Shown in pieces: positions 46,358 to 55,223 of a stretch of DNA of 64,000 nucleotides. The notes below the pieces were generated by a model. It was not told the origin of the DNA and did no database searches. It saw only the letters and a program-made list of their open reading frames with translations. The stretch lies in assembly GCA_016125275.1 (NCBI GenBank), contig WGMB01000003.1:868001-932000 (forward strand). Reading direction: 5' to 3'. This stretch comes from Acidobacteriota bacterium. GTDB lineage: Bacteria > Acidobacteriota > Terriglobia > Bryobacterales > UBA6623. The translations under genes and the position numbers were made by a program. How positions within the stretch are numbered: position 1 is the first letter of the stretch; each line of letters begins with the position of its first letter.

Positions 46358-48233
46358 CTACTGCCGGGGTCCGACCCAGCCGCGGTTCCACGGTTGCGCC
46401 AACGTGGGCGGGTTCACATAGCGATCCATCGAGAGCTCGAGCGTGGCTCCGGCGCCGGGGGCCAGCCGGACGTTGATCCAGCCCGCGTCGAGCGCCGTGG
46501 ATTGCCCACCCATTTTGACACCCTTGAACTGGTGCTCGCCGTAGCCGCCGGCCTGCACCTGCACATCCCGCGCCTCCACCTGGTTGGTGTTGACCAGAGT
46601 GACCGTCACCGAGTCGGCGGTGAGCTTGTGGACCAGGGCCGCCACGTCCTCGGGCATGCCGCTGCGGCGGCGCTCCGGATCGAAGTAGCGCAGCCGGGCG
46701 TGCAGCGCCCAGATCTTGCCGTGCGCGAAGTAGCCGCCCAGCATCAGCTCGGTGAGGTGATCGGTGGCCGGCGGCACGATCCGCAGCAGATAGTCGGCCA
46801 GACGGGTGTCCGGCGAGGTGGGATCGTTGCGGATCGCCTCGACCTTCTCGCGCACGGACTCGAAGTCCCGCTGCAAGGCCTGCACGGGGTAGGCGTCATT
46901 CTTGCCTTCCAGATAGCCCAGCCAGGGCTCCTGCTCCAGCGGAATCCGCTCCAGGTCCTTACGCTGCATCGACCACAGGTAGATCTCCGCCAGGCGGTCG
47001 CTGTAGGTCACCGGGCGGAACTCGTACCACTCCGGCTTGCCGTTGTGCTCGTAGCCCTTCGGGTCGCCGTACATGGTCGGCAGCAGCGTCTTGCCACCCT
47101 CCACCTTCTTGGCGTCGAAGATCAGGTCCATCTGCTTGCGCAGCACGTCCACGTAGGACTGGTCGCCGGTGAGCAGCAGGCCGTTGGCGAAGCCTGTCCA
47201 GGAAGCGGCGGTGAAGTAGTTGCGGTGGGCGATCTGTTCGAGCTCGCCGTCGTAGATGGTGAAGTTTCCAGCCGTAGGTGCCCTTCCACCACTGGCCGTT
47301 GTGCTCGCCGCCGAGCTTGCCGTCCAGGCCCACGTTGGAAGGAATCCAGCCGCCGGTCTCAGCCGCCCGGCGCTTCCAGGCGTCGAGGTAGCCGACCGTC
47401 CAGTCCTTGTACTTCTGCTCGCCGGTCAAGGCGTAGGCGTTCAGGCCCAGCAGGGTCGCGCCCAAGTTCAGAAAGTTGTCGCCGGCTGAATCGAGATACC
47501 CCTCGCAGTGCGCCAGCATCCGCGGGTACCACTTCATCAGGTCGAGCATCTCGTTGTCGCGCGCCGGGTTGTGCAGCAGATGGAAAGTGCCGGGGACCGG
47601 GTCGCCGACCCAGTCATACACCGTCGCCTGCCGAATCATGGGGCCTCGCGAGCCGGTCCAGATCGACTTGATGATCTTGTGCTCGGGATCGTAGTTCTTC
47701 GCCTCGGGGTCTTCATCCATGTACATGCCGGCGAAGCGCTTCATGCGGTTCACCAGCAACTGGTCGGTCGGGTCGGCAAAGCCCATCAGCAGGAAGCCGC
47801 GCATGCCCTCGCCGGTGTGGAACCAGTCTGACTGGGTGATGAACTCCTTGTGATAGGCCCCGTGGGCGGCGATCTCGGTGAGCTCGGTGCGCAGCTCGTT
47901 GTACTGCAGCAAGTGGCCTTCGAGGCCCTTCTTGTAGAGCTCCAGCGTGGAGTCGGAGCCGCCCAGGGCGTGCAGCAGGGTCCAGTTGTAGTAGGTCTCG
48001 ATGGCGTCGTCGGGGCCGTCCAGAGTGCCCCAGCGCATGGTGTGCAGCAGATAGCCGCGCTCGTCGATGTAGCGGTCGGCAAATTCCTCCACCGAGCGGG
48101 AATTGGCGTCGAGCAGCGCGCGCTCCAGCAGAGCCCAGTCCGGCGGCGTCATCGGCGTGTCGACGCGGACGGTCGGTTGCGCCGGCAGGACCAAGGGCAG
48201 CGCAAGCAGAACGAGGGGGGTCAGGGAGCGCAT
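46358..48233 (-). pseudogene. tandem copy 2 of the exported protein, frameshifted
   Basis: A paralogue of the 44427-46289 gene, intact in sequence but split between two frames. The N-terminal part (signal peptide MRSLTPLVLLALPLVLPA, then the same domain) reads from 48233 to GTYGWK near 47265; the rest continues in another frame to the stop at 46358. Comparison with copy 1 shows one extra T in a TTT run at 47265-47267 (copy 1 has TT in the same context near 45325). No other damage is visible, so this is either a recent mutation or a sequencing/assembly error. If corrected, the product would be about 624 residues. Confidence 0.75.
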
Positions 48234-48318
48234 GGCGCCGAATATCATCGCACAGCAAGCCCGAGGAATCGGGAATCGAAGGATCGCTTCCGGCAAAAAT
48301 GGTCCGCCTTTTCCGCCC

Positions 48319-49161
48319 TCAACGGGACGCCGGCGATCCCTCGTCTTGGCGGCCCCGCACGATGCGCCTGCCGGCCGTCGGCCCCCAGTGGCTGGTAATG
48401 ACCGTATACTGCCGCTCGCCGCAGCCTCCGTCGCAGTGCAGCACCACCCAGTCCCTGGTCGCGCCGAGCTGGTGAGCGCGGGCCGTGTTGGAGAACAGCG
48501 CCGTGTAGTGGCGTTCGCCGCGCTGGGTGTGCAGAACCGGCAGCCAGGCTTCGTGGCCCGGGTTGAACCGCCGCGGGGCGATGCGGCGCAGCTCGCCGGC
48601 GGCGGCGCGGTCGCGGTACTCTCGGTCCACGTCGAGCAGCTCGCTCACCGGCGGCTCGGCGTCCGCCGGCGCCCTCTCTCCGCCGCGAACGGCGCCCAGG
48701 CGCGCCTGCAGGGAATCGACGATGCCGCCGAGCCGCTTCTTGCCGATGCCCAAGATGTCCGCCAGCCGGCCGTCGTGCGCGGCGACCTCCAGCTCCTCCA
48801 GGGTGTCGATATCGAGGTCGTGGTGGATGCGTTCGGCGGTGATGCGGCCGATGCCGGGGACGGTCCGCAGCAGCGCCACCGGGTCGGCCTCGCCGCGCAA
48901 GCGGTCGAGCATCGGCAGCCGTCCCGTCACGGCCAGGGCGAAGATCGACCGCGCCAGGCTCTCGCCGACGCCGGGCAGCTCGCGCAACCCCTCCATGCCC
49001 CGCGCCTCGGCGAGCTCGCGCATCGAACGGGGGTGGCTGCGGACGGTCTCGGCCGCCCGCCGATAAGCCCGCGCGCGGAAGGGGTTGGCGCGCTGCTCTT
49101 CGAGCAGATCGGCCGTCTCCTCCAGGCGGCCGGCGATGCGGACGTTGAGCGGATGGAGCAT
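48319..49161 (-). CDS. helix-hairpin-helix protein resembling the N-terminus of PolX
   Basis: A 280-residue protein. The first about 160 residues match the 8-kDa and HhH part of family X DNA polymerases: NVRIAGRLEETADLLEEQRANPFRARAYRRAAETV, RELPGVGESLARSI, RTVPGIGRITAERIHHDL and ADILGIGKKRLGGI, three HhH hairpins. No palm nucleotidyltransferase or PHP domain follows. The C-terminal 120 residues (PVLHTQRGERHYTALFSNTARAHQLG, WVVLHCDGGCGERQYTVI) form an extra domain. Probably a DNA-binding protein without polymerase activity. Confidence 0.8.
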   Translation of the reverse strand: MLHPLNVRIAGRLEETADLLEEQRANPFRARAYRRAAETVRSHPRSMRELAEARGMEGLRELPGVGESLARSIFALAVTGRLPMLDRLRGEADPVALLRTVPGIGRITAERIHHDLDIDTLEELEVAAHDGRLADILGIGKKRLGGIVDSLQARLGAVRGGERAPADAEPPVSELLDVDREYRDRAAAGELRRIAPRRFNPGHEAWLPVLHTQRGERHYTALFSNTARAHQLGATRDWVVLHCDGGCGERQYTVITSHWGPTAGRRIVRGRQDEGSPASR

Positions 49162-49185
49162 CGGCGCCGCCCTGCCTGAAAACCC

Positions 49186-50541
49186 TCAGCCGCGGCCGTT
49201 GGCGAGCGGAAAGCGGTCCGAATCCACGTGAGCCTGCTGGAAGACGCGCTTCACCTGCTCGACGACCTCCGGATGCTGTTGCGCAACGTCATGGCGCTCG
49301 GCCAGATCCTGCGACAGATCGTAGACCTCCACCGGCTGGTCGAGCGCCTTGCGAACGCCCTTCCACTTGCCGACGCGCGCCGCCTGCATGGCGCCGGACG
49401 GCATGGCGATCTCCCAATAGAAGTAGTCGTGCTGGGGCTGCTTCTTGCCCAGCAGGGTCGGCAGGAACGAGATGCCGTCGGTGGGCGGCGGCGTCACACC
49501 GGCCAGCTCGCAGGCCGTCGGCATGAAGTCCCAAAAAGCCCAGGGCTGCTCGGAGACCGCGCCGGCCTTCACCTTGCCCGGCCAGCGGGCGATGGCCGGG
49601 ACCCGGATGCCGCCTTCGTAGAAGTCGCGCTTGATGCCGCGCAGCCCGCCCTGGCTCTCAAAAAACGCCGGGCTGTGGCCGCCTTCCTTGTGCGGGCCGT
49701 TGTCGGACGAGAACAGGATCAGCGTGTCCTGGTCGACGCCTTTTTCCTTCAGCAGATCGAGCACGCGGCCCACGTCGCGGTCCATGCGCGTGATCATCGC
49801 GGCGAAGCCCTTCTCGACGTCCGGCCAGGGCTCTTGGGCGTAGGGGCCGAAGTCTGGCACGGGCTGGCCGTTGCCGGTGTCCGCGCCGAGCTCGTTGTCG
49901 GCGTGCGGCGTGGTGAAGGCGAGGTAGCAGAAGAAGGGCCGGCCGGCGACCTGGCCCATCCAGTCCAGCGCCGCCTCGGCGATCAGGTCGTGCGAGTAGG
50001 CGTTGTGGCGGGCGCCGCGGTTTTCGCGCAGCAGCTCGTAGGTCTTGTTCCGCCACAGGTGCGTGGGGTAATAGGTATGGGCGTGCGTCTGGCTGTAGTA
50101 GCCGAAGAACTCGTCGAAGCCCTGGTCATTGGGGATGCCGGGAGTCTGCGCCTCTCCCAAGGCCCACTTGCCGAAGGCGCCGGTGGCGTAGCCGGCCTTC
50201 TTGAGCATTTCGGCCACGGTGACGTCTTCGTCCAGCGGCGGCCGGTTGCCGTTGCCGCGCACCAGGGCGTGGCCGGTGTGGAAGCCCGTCATCAGGCAGC
50301 AGCGCGACGGCGCGCAGACCGTCGAGCCGGCGTACGTACTGGTAAAGCGCATGCCCTCGGCGGCCAGGCGGTCGATGTTCGGGGTCTGGATCCGCTGCTG
50401 GCCGAAGCAGCCGAGGTCGCCGTAGCCGAGGTCGTCGGCCAGGATGAACACGATGTTGGGCTTTTTCGGCTGCTGCGCGGGGAGCAGCGCGGGAGCGGCC
50501 AGCGTGGCGAGAAACGCGCGGCGGGAGAGCGAGTCAGGCAT
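49186..50541 (-). CDS. exported arylsulfatase-type sulfatase
   Basis: A 451-residue formylglycine sulfatase with leader MPDSLSRRAFLATLAAPALLPA (Tat-like). PNIVFILADDLGYGDLGCFG gives the metal Asp pair; VCAPSRCCLMTG is the classical Cys-x-Pro-Ser-Arg modification site near residue 81; ILFSSDNGPHKEGG holds later metal ligands. It resembles arylsulfatase A / N-acetylgalactosamine-sulfatase-type enzymes that desulfate glycans. The start at 50541 is set by the leader; the open frame continues upstream without similarity. It is the second sulfatase in the window. Confidence 0.9.
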   Translation of the reverse strand: MPDSLSRRAFLATLAAPALLPAQQPKKPNIVFILADDLGYGDLGCFGQQRIQTPNIDRLAAEGMRFTSTYAGSTVCAPSRCCLMTGFHTGHALVRGNGNRPPLDEDVTVAEMLKKAGYATGAFGKWALGEAQTPGIPNDQGFDEFFGYYSQTHAHTYYPTHLWRNKTYELLRENRGARHNAYSHDLIAEAALDWMGQVAGRPFFCYLAFTTPHADNELGADTGNGQPVPDFGPYAQEPWPDVEKGFAAMITRMDRDVGRVLDLLKEKGVDQDTLILFSSDNGPHKEGGHSPAFFESQGGLRGIKRDFYEGGIRVPAIARWPGKVKAGAVSEQPWAFWDFMPTACELAGVTPPPTDGISFLPTLLGKKQPQHDYFYWEIAMPSGAMQAARVGKWKGVRKALDQPVEVYDLSQDLAERHDVAQQHPEVVEQVKRVFQQAHVDSDRFPLANGRG

Positions 50542-50588
50542 CGTCGCTCGCGATCGTAGCACGCAGTCCCGGGCCCGCGGCCCTCGCT

Positions 50589-51593
50589 TCAGGCCGCCGA
50601 GACCCTTCGTCGTAGCAGCCCGGGCGAGGTTTGCGACAGCCCCAGCAGCCCCCACAGCAGAAACACCGCGTACGACAGCGCCTGGAACAGCAGGATGAAC
50701 GCGATCGCGTCGCTCTGCTCGAACCCGAACGGCGTGAGCAAGCTCACTGCCACGAACTGATAGATGCCCACGTAGCCCGGCGTGGACGGCAAAGCGCTGC
50801 CCAACCCCAGCCCCACCACCAGCAACATCGCCACCGACCAAGGCATCCACAGGCCGATCGAGCGCGAAGCCACCATCATCACCAGGCCGTCGAGCGCCCA
50901 GATGGCGGCGGTCAGCACGATGTAGACCACCAGCCGCTGCGCCGAATGCAGGCTGCGCATCCCCTTGAGGCCCTGCTCCAAGGTATGCTCGGCCACCGTC
51001 CGCAGCCGGTCCGGCAGCGGCAGCCGGCGGATCACCCGTTCCCAGAACGGTTCGAACAGCGGCACGACCACCAGCCCGGCCACGCCGATCGCGCCTCCCA
51101 CGGCCAGCGGCCGCGCCGTCACTTCCAGCCATTGCGGCAGCTTCGGTAGCCACAGCAGGATGCCGGCGCCGATCGCCAGCAACGAGACGGCGTCCACCAG
51201 CCGCTCACACAGCACCGTCATTAGGACGAACGTCTTGGTCAGGCCCGAGGCGCGGCTCACGATCACGGTGCGCAGCAGCTCGCCCGCCCGCGCCGGCAAG
51301 AAGCTGTTGCCCAGATAGCCGACGGCGGTCGCCCAAAAGACCGCCACGGGCGAGAAATCCGCGCCCGAGAGCAGCAGCACGCGCCAGCGCAGCGACCGCA
51401 ACACCAGCGCCAGCGACATCACGCCGAAGGCGGCGCTCACGTAGGTCAGGCGGGCCTGCCCCAGCAGCTCGACCACCCGTCCCCAGTCGACGCCGCGCAG
51501 GGAGTAGTACAGCAGCGCGGAGGCCAAACCCAACGCCGCCAGCCAGTACAGACCTTGCCGCGCGGCGCTCGTGGGCTTCGGCTCGGACTCCAC
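50589..51593 (-). CDS. flippase-like integral membrane protein (LPG synthase TM domain family)
   Basis: A 334-residue protein with about eight hydrophobic helices. It matches the lysylphosphatidylglycerol synthase TM-region/UPF0104 family: LYYSLRGVDWGRV, LRSLRWRVLL, GYLGNSFLPARAGELLRTVIVSR, CERLVDAVSLL and SALPSTPGYVGIYQ. The family acts in lipid translocation; no catalytic MprF domain is present. The start is taken as GTG at 51593 because no ATG precedes the first helix in frame; the upstream open frame has no similarity. Confidence 0.8.
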   Translation of the reverse strand: MESEPKPTSAARQGLYWLAALGLASALLYYSLRGVDWGRVVELLGQARLTYVSAAFGVMSLALVLRSLRWRVLLLSGADFSPVAVFWATAVGYLGNSFLPARAGELLRTVIVSRASGLTKTFVLMTVLCERLVDAVSLLAIGAGILLWLPKLPQWLEVTARPLAVGGAIGVAGLVVVPLFEPFWERVIRRLPLPDRLRTVAEHTLEQGLKGMRSLHSAQRLVVYIVLTAAIWALDGLVMMVASRSIGLWMPWSVAMLLVVGLGLGSALPSTPGYVGIYQFVAVSLLTPFGFEQSDAIAFILLFQALSYAVFLLWGLLGLSQTSPGLLRRRVSAA

Positions 51594-51722
51594 CCTTTGA
51601 GGGTCGCACGATCGGCCGCCCGTACGGCGTCGGCCCGCGCAACAAACTCCCGAAGAAATCCGTTGCGGCGAGGGCGGCTTGGGCCTACCATTCCAGCAGC
51701 TCAGTTCATGGGAGGTGAAGCC

Positions 51723-52154
51723 ATGAAGCTCACGAAAGGGTTGATTGGACTGTTGGCATTGACGGCGACGCTCGCTTGGGCCGCCTTTCCGCGCTTGGTG
51801 TCGGTGGAGCCGACCGCGGCGCAGCCGGGCGGCGAGGCGACCGCCAACGGCCAGAGCTTGGACGCGGCCAACGTGACCAAGCTCTTCCTCACGGCCGGAG
51901 GCAAGGATGTAGAGGTCGAGATCCGCGAACAGACCGCCGAGACGATCCGTTTCGTCATTCCCGCCGACACGGCCATGGGTTCGTACAACCTCATGGTCCA
52001 GACCGGCGGAGACGCGCCGACGTTGATGGAGCAGCCGGTGCAACTGGAGGTGGCGGACGCCGCCACGGTCGCCAGTCGCGCCAAGGAAGAACAGAAGCTG
52101 ACCGAGGCCGCGCCGCCGGCCGAGGCCGAGCCGGCCGCCGCGCCGGTCCCATAG
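51723..52154 (+). CDS. exported IPT/TIG-like domain protein
   Basis: A 143-residue secreted protein with signal MKLTKGLIGLLALTATLAWA. The mature part has PRLVSVEPTAAQPGGEATANGQSLD, VTKLFLTAGGKDVEVEI, TIRFVIPADTAMGSYNLMV, the beta-sandwich pattern of IPT/TIG domains that bind other surface proteins or sugars. The tail is Ala/Pro/Glu-rich. GGAGG lies seven bases before the ATG. Role unknown. Confidence 0.75.
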   Translation: MKLTKGLIGLLALTATLAWAAFPRLVSVEPTAAQPGGEATANGQSLDAANVTKLFLTAGGKDVEVEIREQTAETIRFVIPADTAMGSYNLMVQTGGDAPTLMEQPVQLEVADAATVASRAKEEQKLTEAAPPAEAEPAAAPVP

Positions 52155-52195
52155 TTGCGGGCCGCCGGCGGTCCTCGAGGGCCCTGCGGGGCCGG

Positions 52196-52217
52196 GGGCG
52201 CTCCCGTACGGGCGCCC
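52196..52217 (+). terminator. possible terminator hairpin after the TIG-like gene
   Basis: GGGCGC (52196-52201) pairs with GCGCCC (52212-52217), with an inner CCCGTACGGG palindrome, followed by a GC-rich stretch and ATTGTT. The U-run is poor, so this may be a factor-dependent or non-functional hairpin. Confidence 0.35.
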
Positions 52218-52308
52218 GGGGGATTGTTCTGTCCCGCCGGCGCCGGGCCTGCTACAATGCCGCCGACGCATCGTTTCGATCGTCGAAGAGTCGTTCCGGA
52301 GCCTCGCT

Positions 52309-53262
52309 ATGTCCTTCACACGCCGCAGCTTCCTCGCCGCCGCCGCGCCGCTGGCCCTGTCCGCCGCAGCCCCCAAGGGGGGCGCGGGCGACCGCCGCCC
52401 GCTGTTCATCGTGGCCGCCTTGGCGCCGCTCGATCGGACGCGCCGGATCGATGAGGGGCTCACCAAGGAGTACCTAGCCTACCTGCGCGATAACGGCGTC
52501 GACGGCGTGCTGGTCAACGGCAGCACCGGCGAGTTCGCCTCCTTCTCGACCGAGGAGCGCAAGCGCAACCTCGAAGTCTTTCTCAAACACAAGGGCTCGC
52601 TGGCGATGATGTGCCAGGTCGGCAGCTCCAATCAGCCCGAGGCGCTGGAGCTGACCCGCCACGCTCAAGGCGCCGGCGCGGACCAGTTGCTGCTGCTGCC
52701 GCCGTTCTACTTCTCCCAGCCGTCCGACGACGGTCTGGCGGCGTTCATGGAACCGATCCTGGACGCCTCCGAGCTGCCCGTGCTGCTCTACAACATTCCG
52801 CAACTCAGCGGCGTCCAGATCACGCTGGGGCTGGTGCGCAAGCTCTCCGGCCACCCGCGGCTGTTCGGCGTCAAGGACTCCTGGGGCAAGCTCGACAACA
52901 CGCTGGGCTACATCCACGAGAAGGCTGACCTGCACGTGTTCACCGGGGCTTCGGCGCAGATCCAAGTCGTGCTGGAAGCCGGCGGAGCGGGCGCGCTGAC
53001 CGGCAACGGCAACGTGTTTCCGGCCGAGACCGCCGCCATCGTCAAGGCCTTCCGCGAGCGCGGCGATGTGGCCGCGGCACAGAAGAAGCTCGACGAACGG
53101 GCCGCGATCCTGAAGGGCTACGCCGCCGCGGAGTCCCAGAAGGCCTGCCTGGAAGCCAAGGGCCTGGGCCGCATGTACGTGCGTCCGCCGTTCGTGGACC
53201 TCACCGACGCCCAGCGCGCCGACCTGAAAGAGAAGATGCGGGCGGTCGGGGCGCTGAGCTAG
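52309..53262 (+). CDS. exported DapA/KDG-aldolase family lyase
   Basis: A 317-residue class I aldolase-type TIM barrel with an unusual Tat-like leader (MSFTRRSFLAAAAPLALSAAA). Key residues: NGSTGEF (phosphate/carboxylate loop), Tyr161 in LLYNIPQ and Schiff-base Lys189 in GVKDSWG, followed by FTGASAQI. These are shared by dihydrodipicolinate synthase, N-acetylneuraminate lyase and 2-keto-3-deoxy-acid aldolases. Export makes lysine synthesis unlikely and a sugar-acid lyase more plausible. TACAAT (52253-52258) and GGAG eight bases before the ATG indicate a normal leader. Confidence 0.82.
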   Translation: MSFTRRSFLAAAAPLALSAAAPKGGAGDRRPLFIVAALAPLDRTRRIDEGLTKEYLAYLRDNGVDGVLVNGSTGEFASFSTEERKRNLEVFLKHKGSLAMMCQVGSSNQPEALELTRHAQGAGADQLLLLPPFYFSQPSDDGLAAFMEPILDASELPVLLYNIPQLSGVQITLGLVRKLSGHPRLFGVKDSWGKLDNTLGYIHEKADLHVFTGASAQIQVVLEAGGAGALTGNGNVFPAETAAIVKAFRERGDVAAAQKKLDERAAILKGYAAAESQKACLEAKGLGRMYVRPPFVDLTDAQRADLKEKMRAVGALS

Positions 53263-53273
53263 ACTAGCTGCCG

Positions 53274-54002
53274 ATGTCAACCGTTCAGCCGCCGGCCGTG
53301 GAGCTTCCGCCCGTCTCGACGAGGGCCTGGAAGAAGAACCCCGGTTCCGATATCGTTCTGCCGATCGCGGAGAAACGCCGCTGGGTGCTGGGCGTCTGGG
53401 GCGCCTGCATCGCCTACGCGATCCTGCGCTACAACATCTTCGGCCCGGTGGAATGGATCCACCTGCCGTCCTTCGTCATCAACAAGTCGTTCGGGCTGGG
53501 CGCGGTCGTCTTCCTGTCCTGCTCCTACCTGGTCGGCAAGTGGATCAAGGCCTATCCCAGCGATCCCAAGCGGCGCCGCTCGCTGGCGAAGTTCCTCGGC
53601 TTGACGGGTTTGTACTTCGCCGGGCTGCACATCATGCTCTCGCTGGCGCTGCTGTCGCCGGCGTATTACGGCAAGTTCTACATCGACGGCGGCAAGATGA
53701 ACCTGATGGGGGAGGTGACCTTCCTGTTCGGGGCGCTGGCGATCGGCTTCCTGATGTTTCCCGCTATCACCACCCTCCCGCTGATGTATGAAGCCCTGGG
53801 CGGCGAGCGCTGGCAGAGGATGCAGCGGATGGGCTATTGGGCCCTGGCAATGCTGGCGGGCCACACCTTCACCATGGGTTGGAGCGGCTGGCTCGAACCC
53901 GCCGGCTGGCATGGCGGCATGCCGCCGATCAGCGTCTGGGCGTTCGCCTTCGCCGTCGCGGCGCTGGTCGCCAAGGCCGTCAGCAAGCCCAAGGCGCGCT
54001 GA
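53274..54002 (+). CDS. multi-pass membrane protein, possibly ferric reductase/MsrQ-like
   Basis: A 242-residue protein with about six hydrophobic segments. Histidines inside helices (YFAGLHIMLSLALL and AMLAGHTFTMGW) and FPAITTLPLMYEALGGERWQRMQRMGYWA recall the heme-binding ferric reductase-like membrane domain, where TS...W..LHRL precedes a heme His. The match is partial and the assignment tentative. It begins 11 bases after the lyase stop, with TAGACT eight bases before the ATG. Confidence 0.6.
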   Translation: MSTVQPPAVELPPVSTRAWKKNPGSDIVLPIAEKRRWVLGVWGACIAYAILRYNIFGPVEWIHLPSFVINKSFGLGAVVFLSCSYLVGKWIKAYPSDPKRRRSLAKFLGLTGLYFAGLHIMLSLALLSPAYYGKFYIDGGKMNLMGEVTFLFGALAIGFLMFPAITTLPLMYEALGGERWQRMQRMGYWALAMLAGHTFTMGWSGWLEPAGWHGGMPPISVWAFAFAVAALVAKAVSKPKAR

Positions 54003-54026
54003 GCCGACCGCGTCCCCACAGCGACC

Positions 54027-54722
54027 TCAACGCCTGCGCGGAGGCGGCGGCGGCCGGGGAGGCGGCGGCTGATCGGCCAGATCGGACAGCTCGCCCAGCA
54101 TCTCCAACTCGTCGCCGGAGAACTTCTTCGTCAGCCGATCGTCGGTCAGAGCGCCGTCACGCTCTTCCGGCGTCAGCCCGCGCAGCCGCTGCAGCGCCTT
54201 CGTCATCGCCGTCCGCCGTTCCCTCGGCATCTTGGACCAGCGCTGGTACAGATCCCGCGCCAGGTCCTGCTGTTCGGGCCGCAGGCGCGCGAAGAGCTGA
54301 TAGCGCTGGATCAGCAGCTCGCGCTCTTCCTCGGGCATGGCGTCGAACTGACGCAGCCGATCCATCAGACGCTCGCGCTGGTCCGACGGCAGGTTCCGCA
54401 GCCGAGGGTTGTTGCGCAGCATCTCGCGGCGCTTCTCGGGCGGCAACTGCATCAGCCGCACCACCATCTGGTTGAGGCCGTCGGGCCGGTCCTGCGGACG
54501 TCCCCCAGGCCCCGGAGGACCTCCGGGGCGCCGGCCGGGCGGTCCGCCCGGACCTCCCGGCGGAAGCGGCGCGATGCCCTGCCCGGGCGGCCCGGCCTGC
54601 GCCAGCTCCGCCCAGCCGCCCCCCCGCGGGCCTCTCTGCGCGAACGCGGCGGGCGTAAGCAGTCCCGACCACGCCAGCCAAGCCAGCGTCGCCAAGCTTC
54701 CGGCTCGGGCGACACAACACAT
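54027..54722 (-). CDS. DUF3106 domain protein, exported
   Basis: A 231-residue protein with an N-terminal hydrophobic leader (about residues 7-30), a Gly/Pro-rich segment (about 35-80), then a helical domain with repeated LPPEKRREMLRNNPRLRNLPSDQRERL and MPEEERELLIQRYQLF units, which is DUF3106. It ends in a Pro/Arg run. It is the third gene of a sigma factor/anti-sigma operon. AGGAG eight bases before the ATG at 54722 fixes the start; a TTG two codons earlier is less likely. Function unknown; possibly a periplasmic sensor, as similar repeats occur in metal/stress sensor proteins. Confidence 0.78.
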   Translation of the reverse strand: MCCVARAGSLATLAWLAWSGLLTPAAFAQRGPRGGGWAELAQAGPPGQGIAPLPPGGPGGPPGRRPGGPPGPGGRPQDRPDGLNQMVVRLMQLPPEKRREMLRNNPRLRNLPSDQRERLMDRLRQFDAMPEEERELLIQRYQLFARLRPEQQDLARDLYQRWSKMPRERRTAMTKALQRLRGLTPEERDGALTDDRLTKKFSGDELEMLGELSDLADQPPPPRPPPPPRRR

Positions 54723-54734
54723 TCGCAAGGCTCC

Positions 54735-55223
54735 TTAGGACCGGTCCTCGACGGCTCCGGGCGCGAAGGCGTCGAAGTCCACCAGCATATCCACATCGTC
54801 GAGCGCCTGGTCGAGCGCCTCGATGTATTCGACCTCGTCGCCGCTCAGCGCGGCCTTCTCCACCGGCTGGGGCTGCATACGGGCCTCGGGATGGGGCCAC
54901 AGCACCGCCAGCGCCAAGGCCGCCGCCAGCGCCGCCGTCGCCAGCGAGAAGCGCGGGGCCAGCAGACCGAATAGACGCTGCCGCCAGCTCGTCCGGCTTT
55001 CGGCTTCCTCGGCGATCCGGCGATACAGCGCCGCGTCAAAGCCCTGGGAAGGCTGCGGGTCGGCCCACTCGTCCAGCACGGCGAACAAAGACTGCTGCTG
55101 CTCGAACTGCTCGCGAAGCTCGGGGTCGCTGTCGAGCCAGCGCTCCAGGGCCCGCCGTTCGGCGGCGTCCCGCGGCAACCCGCGGGGGTCGTGAATCCTC
55201 TCCAACGCTTGTTCGCGAGTCAT
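54735..55223 (-). CDS. probable membrane anti-sigma factor
   Basis: A 162-residue protein with a cytoplasmic N-terminal part (about 1-90: LERWLDSDPELREQFEQQQSLFAVLDEW, FDAALYRRIAEEAE), one membrane helix (about 94-111, LATAALAAALALAVLWP) and an acidic periplasmic tail. It begins two bases before (in the minus direction) the sigma gene's stop region, with GGAGGA eight bases before its ATG, so it is translated with the ECF sigma gene. No zinc HxxxCxxC motif is seen; the call rests on topology and gene order. Confidence 0.7.
   Translation of the reverse strand: MTREQALERIHDPRGLPRDAAERRALERWLDSDPELREQFEQQQSLFAVLDEWADPQPSQGFDAALYRRIAEEAESRTSWRQRLFGLLAPRFSLATAALAAALALAVLWPHPEARMQPQPVEKAALSGDEVEYIEALDQALDDVDMLVDFDAFAPGAVEDRS

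Noticed and set aside
54027-54728. Collagen-like or mucin-like repeat protein
   Set aside because: The Gly/Pro-rich part is a short linker; the rest is the helical DUF3106 domain.
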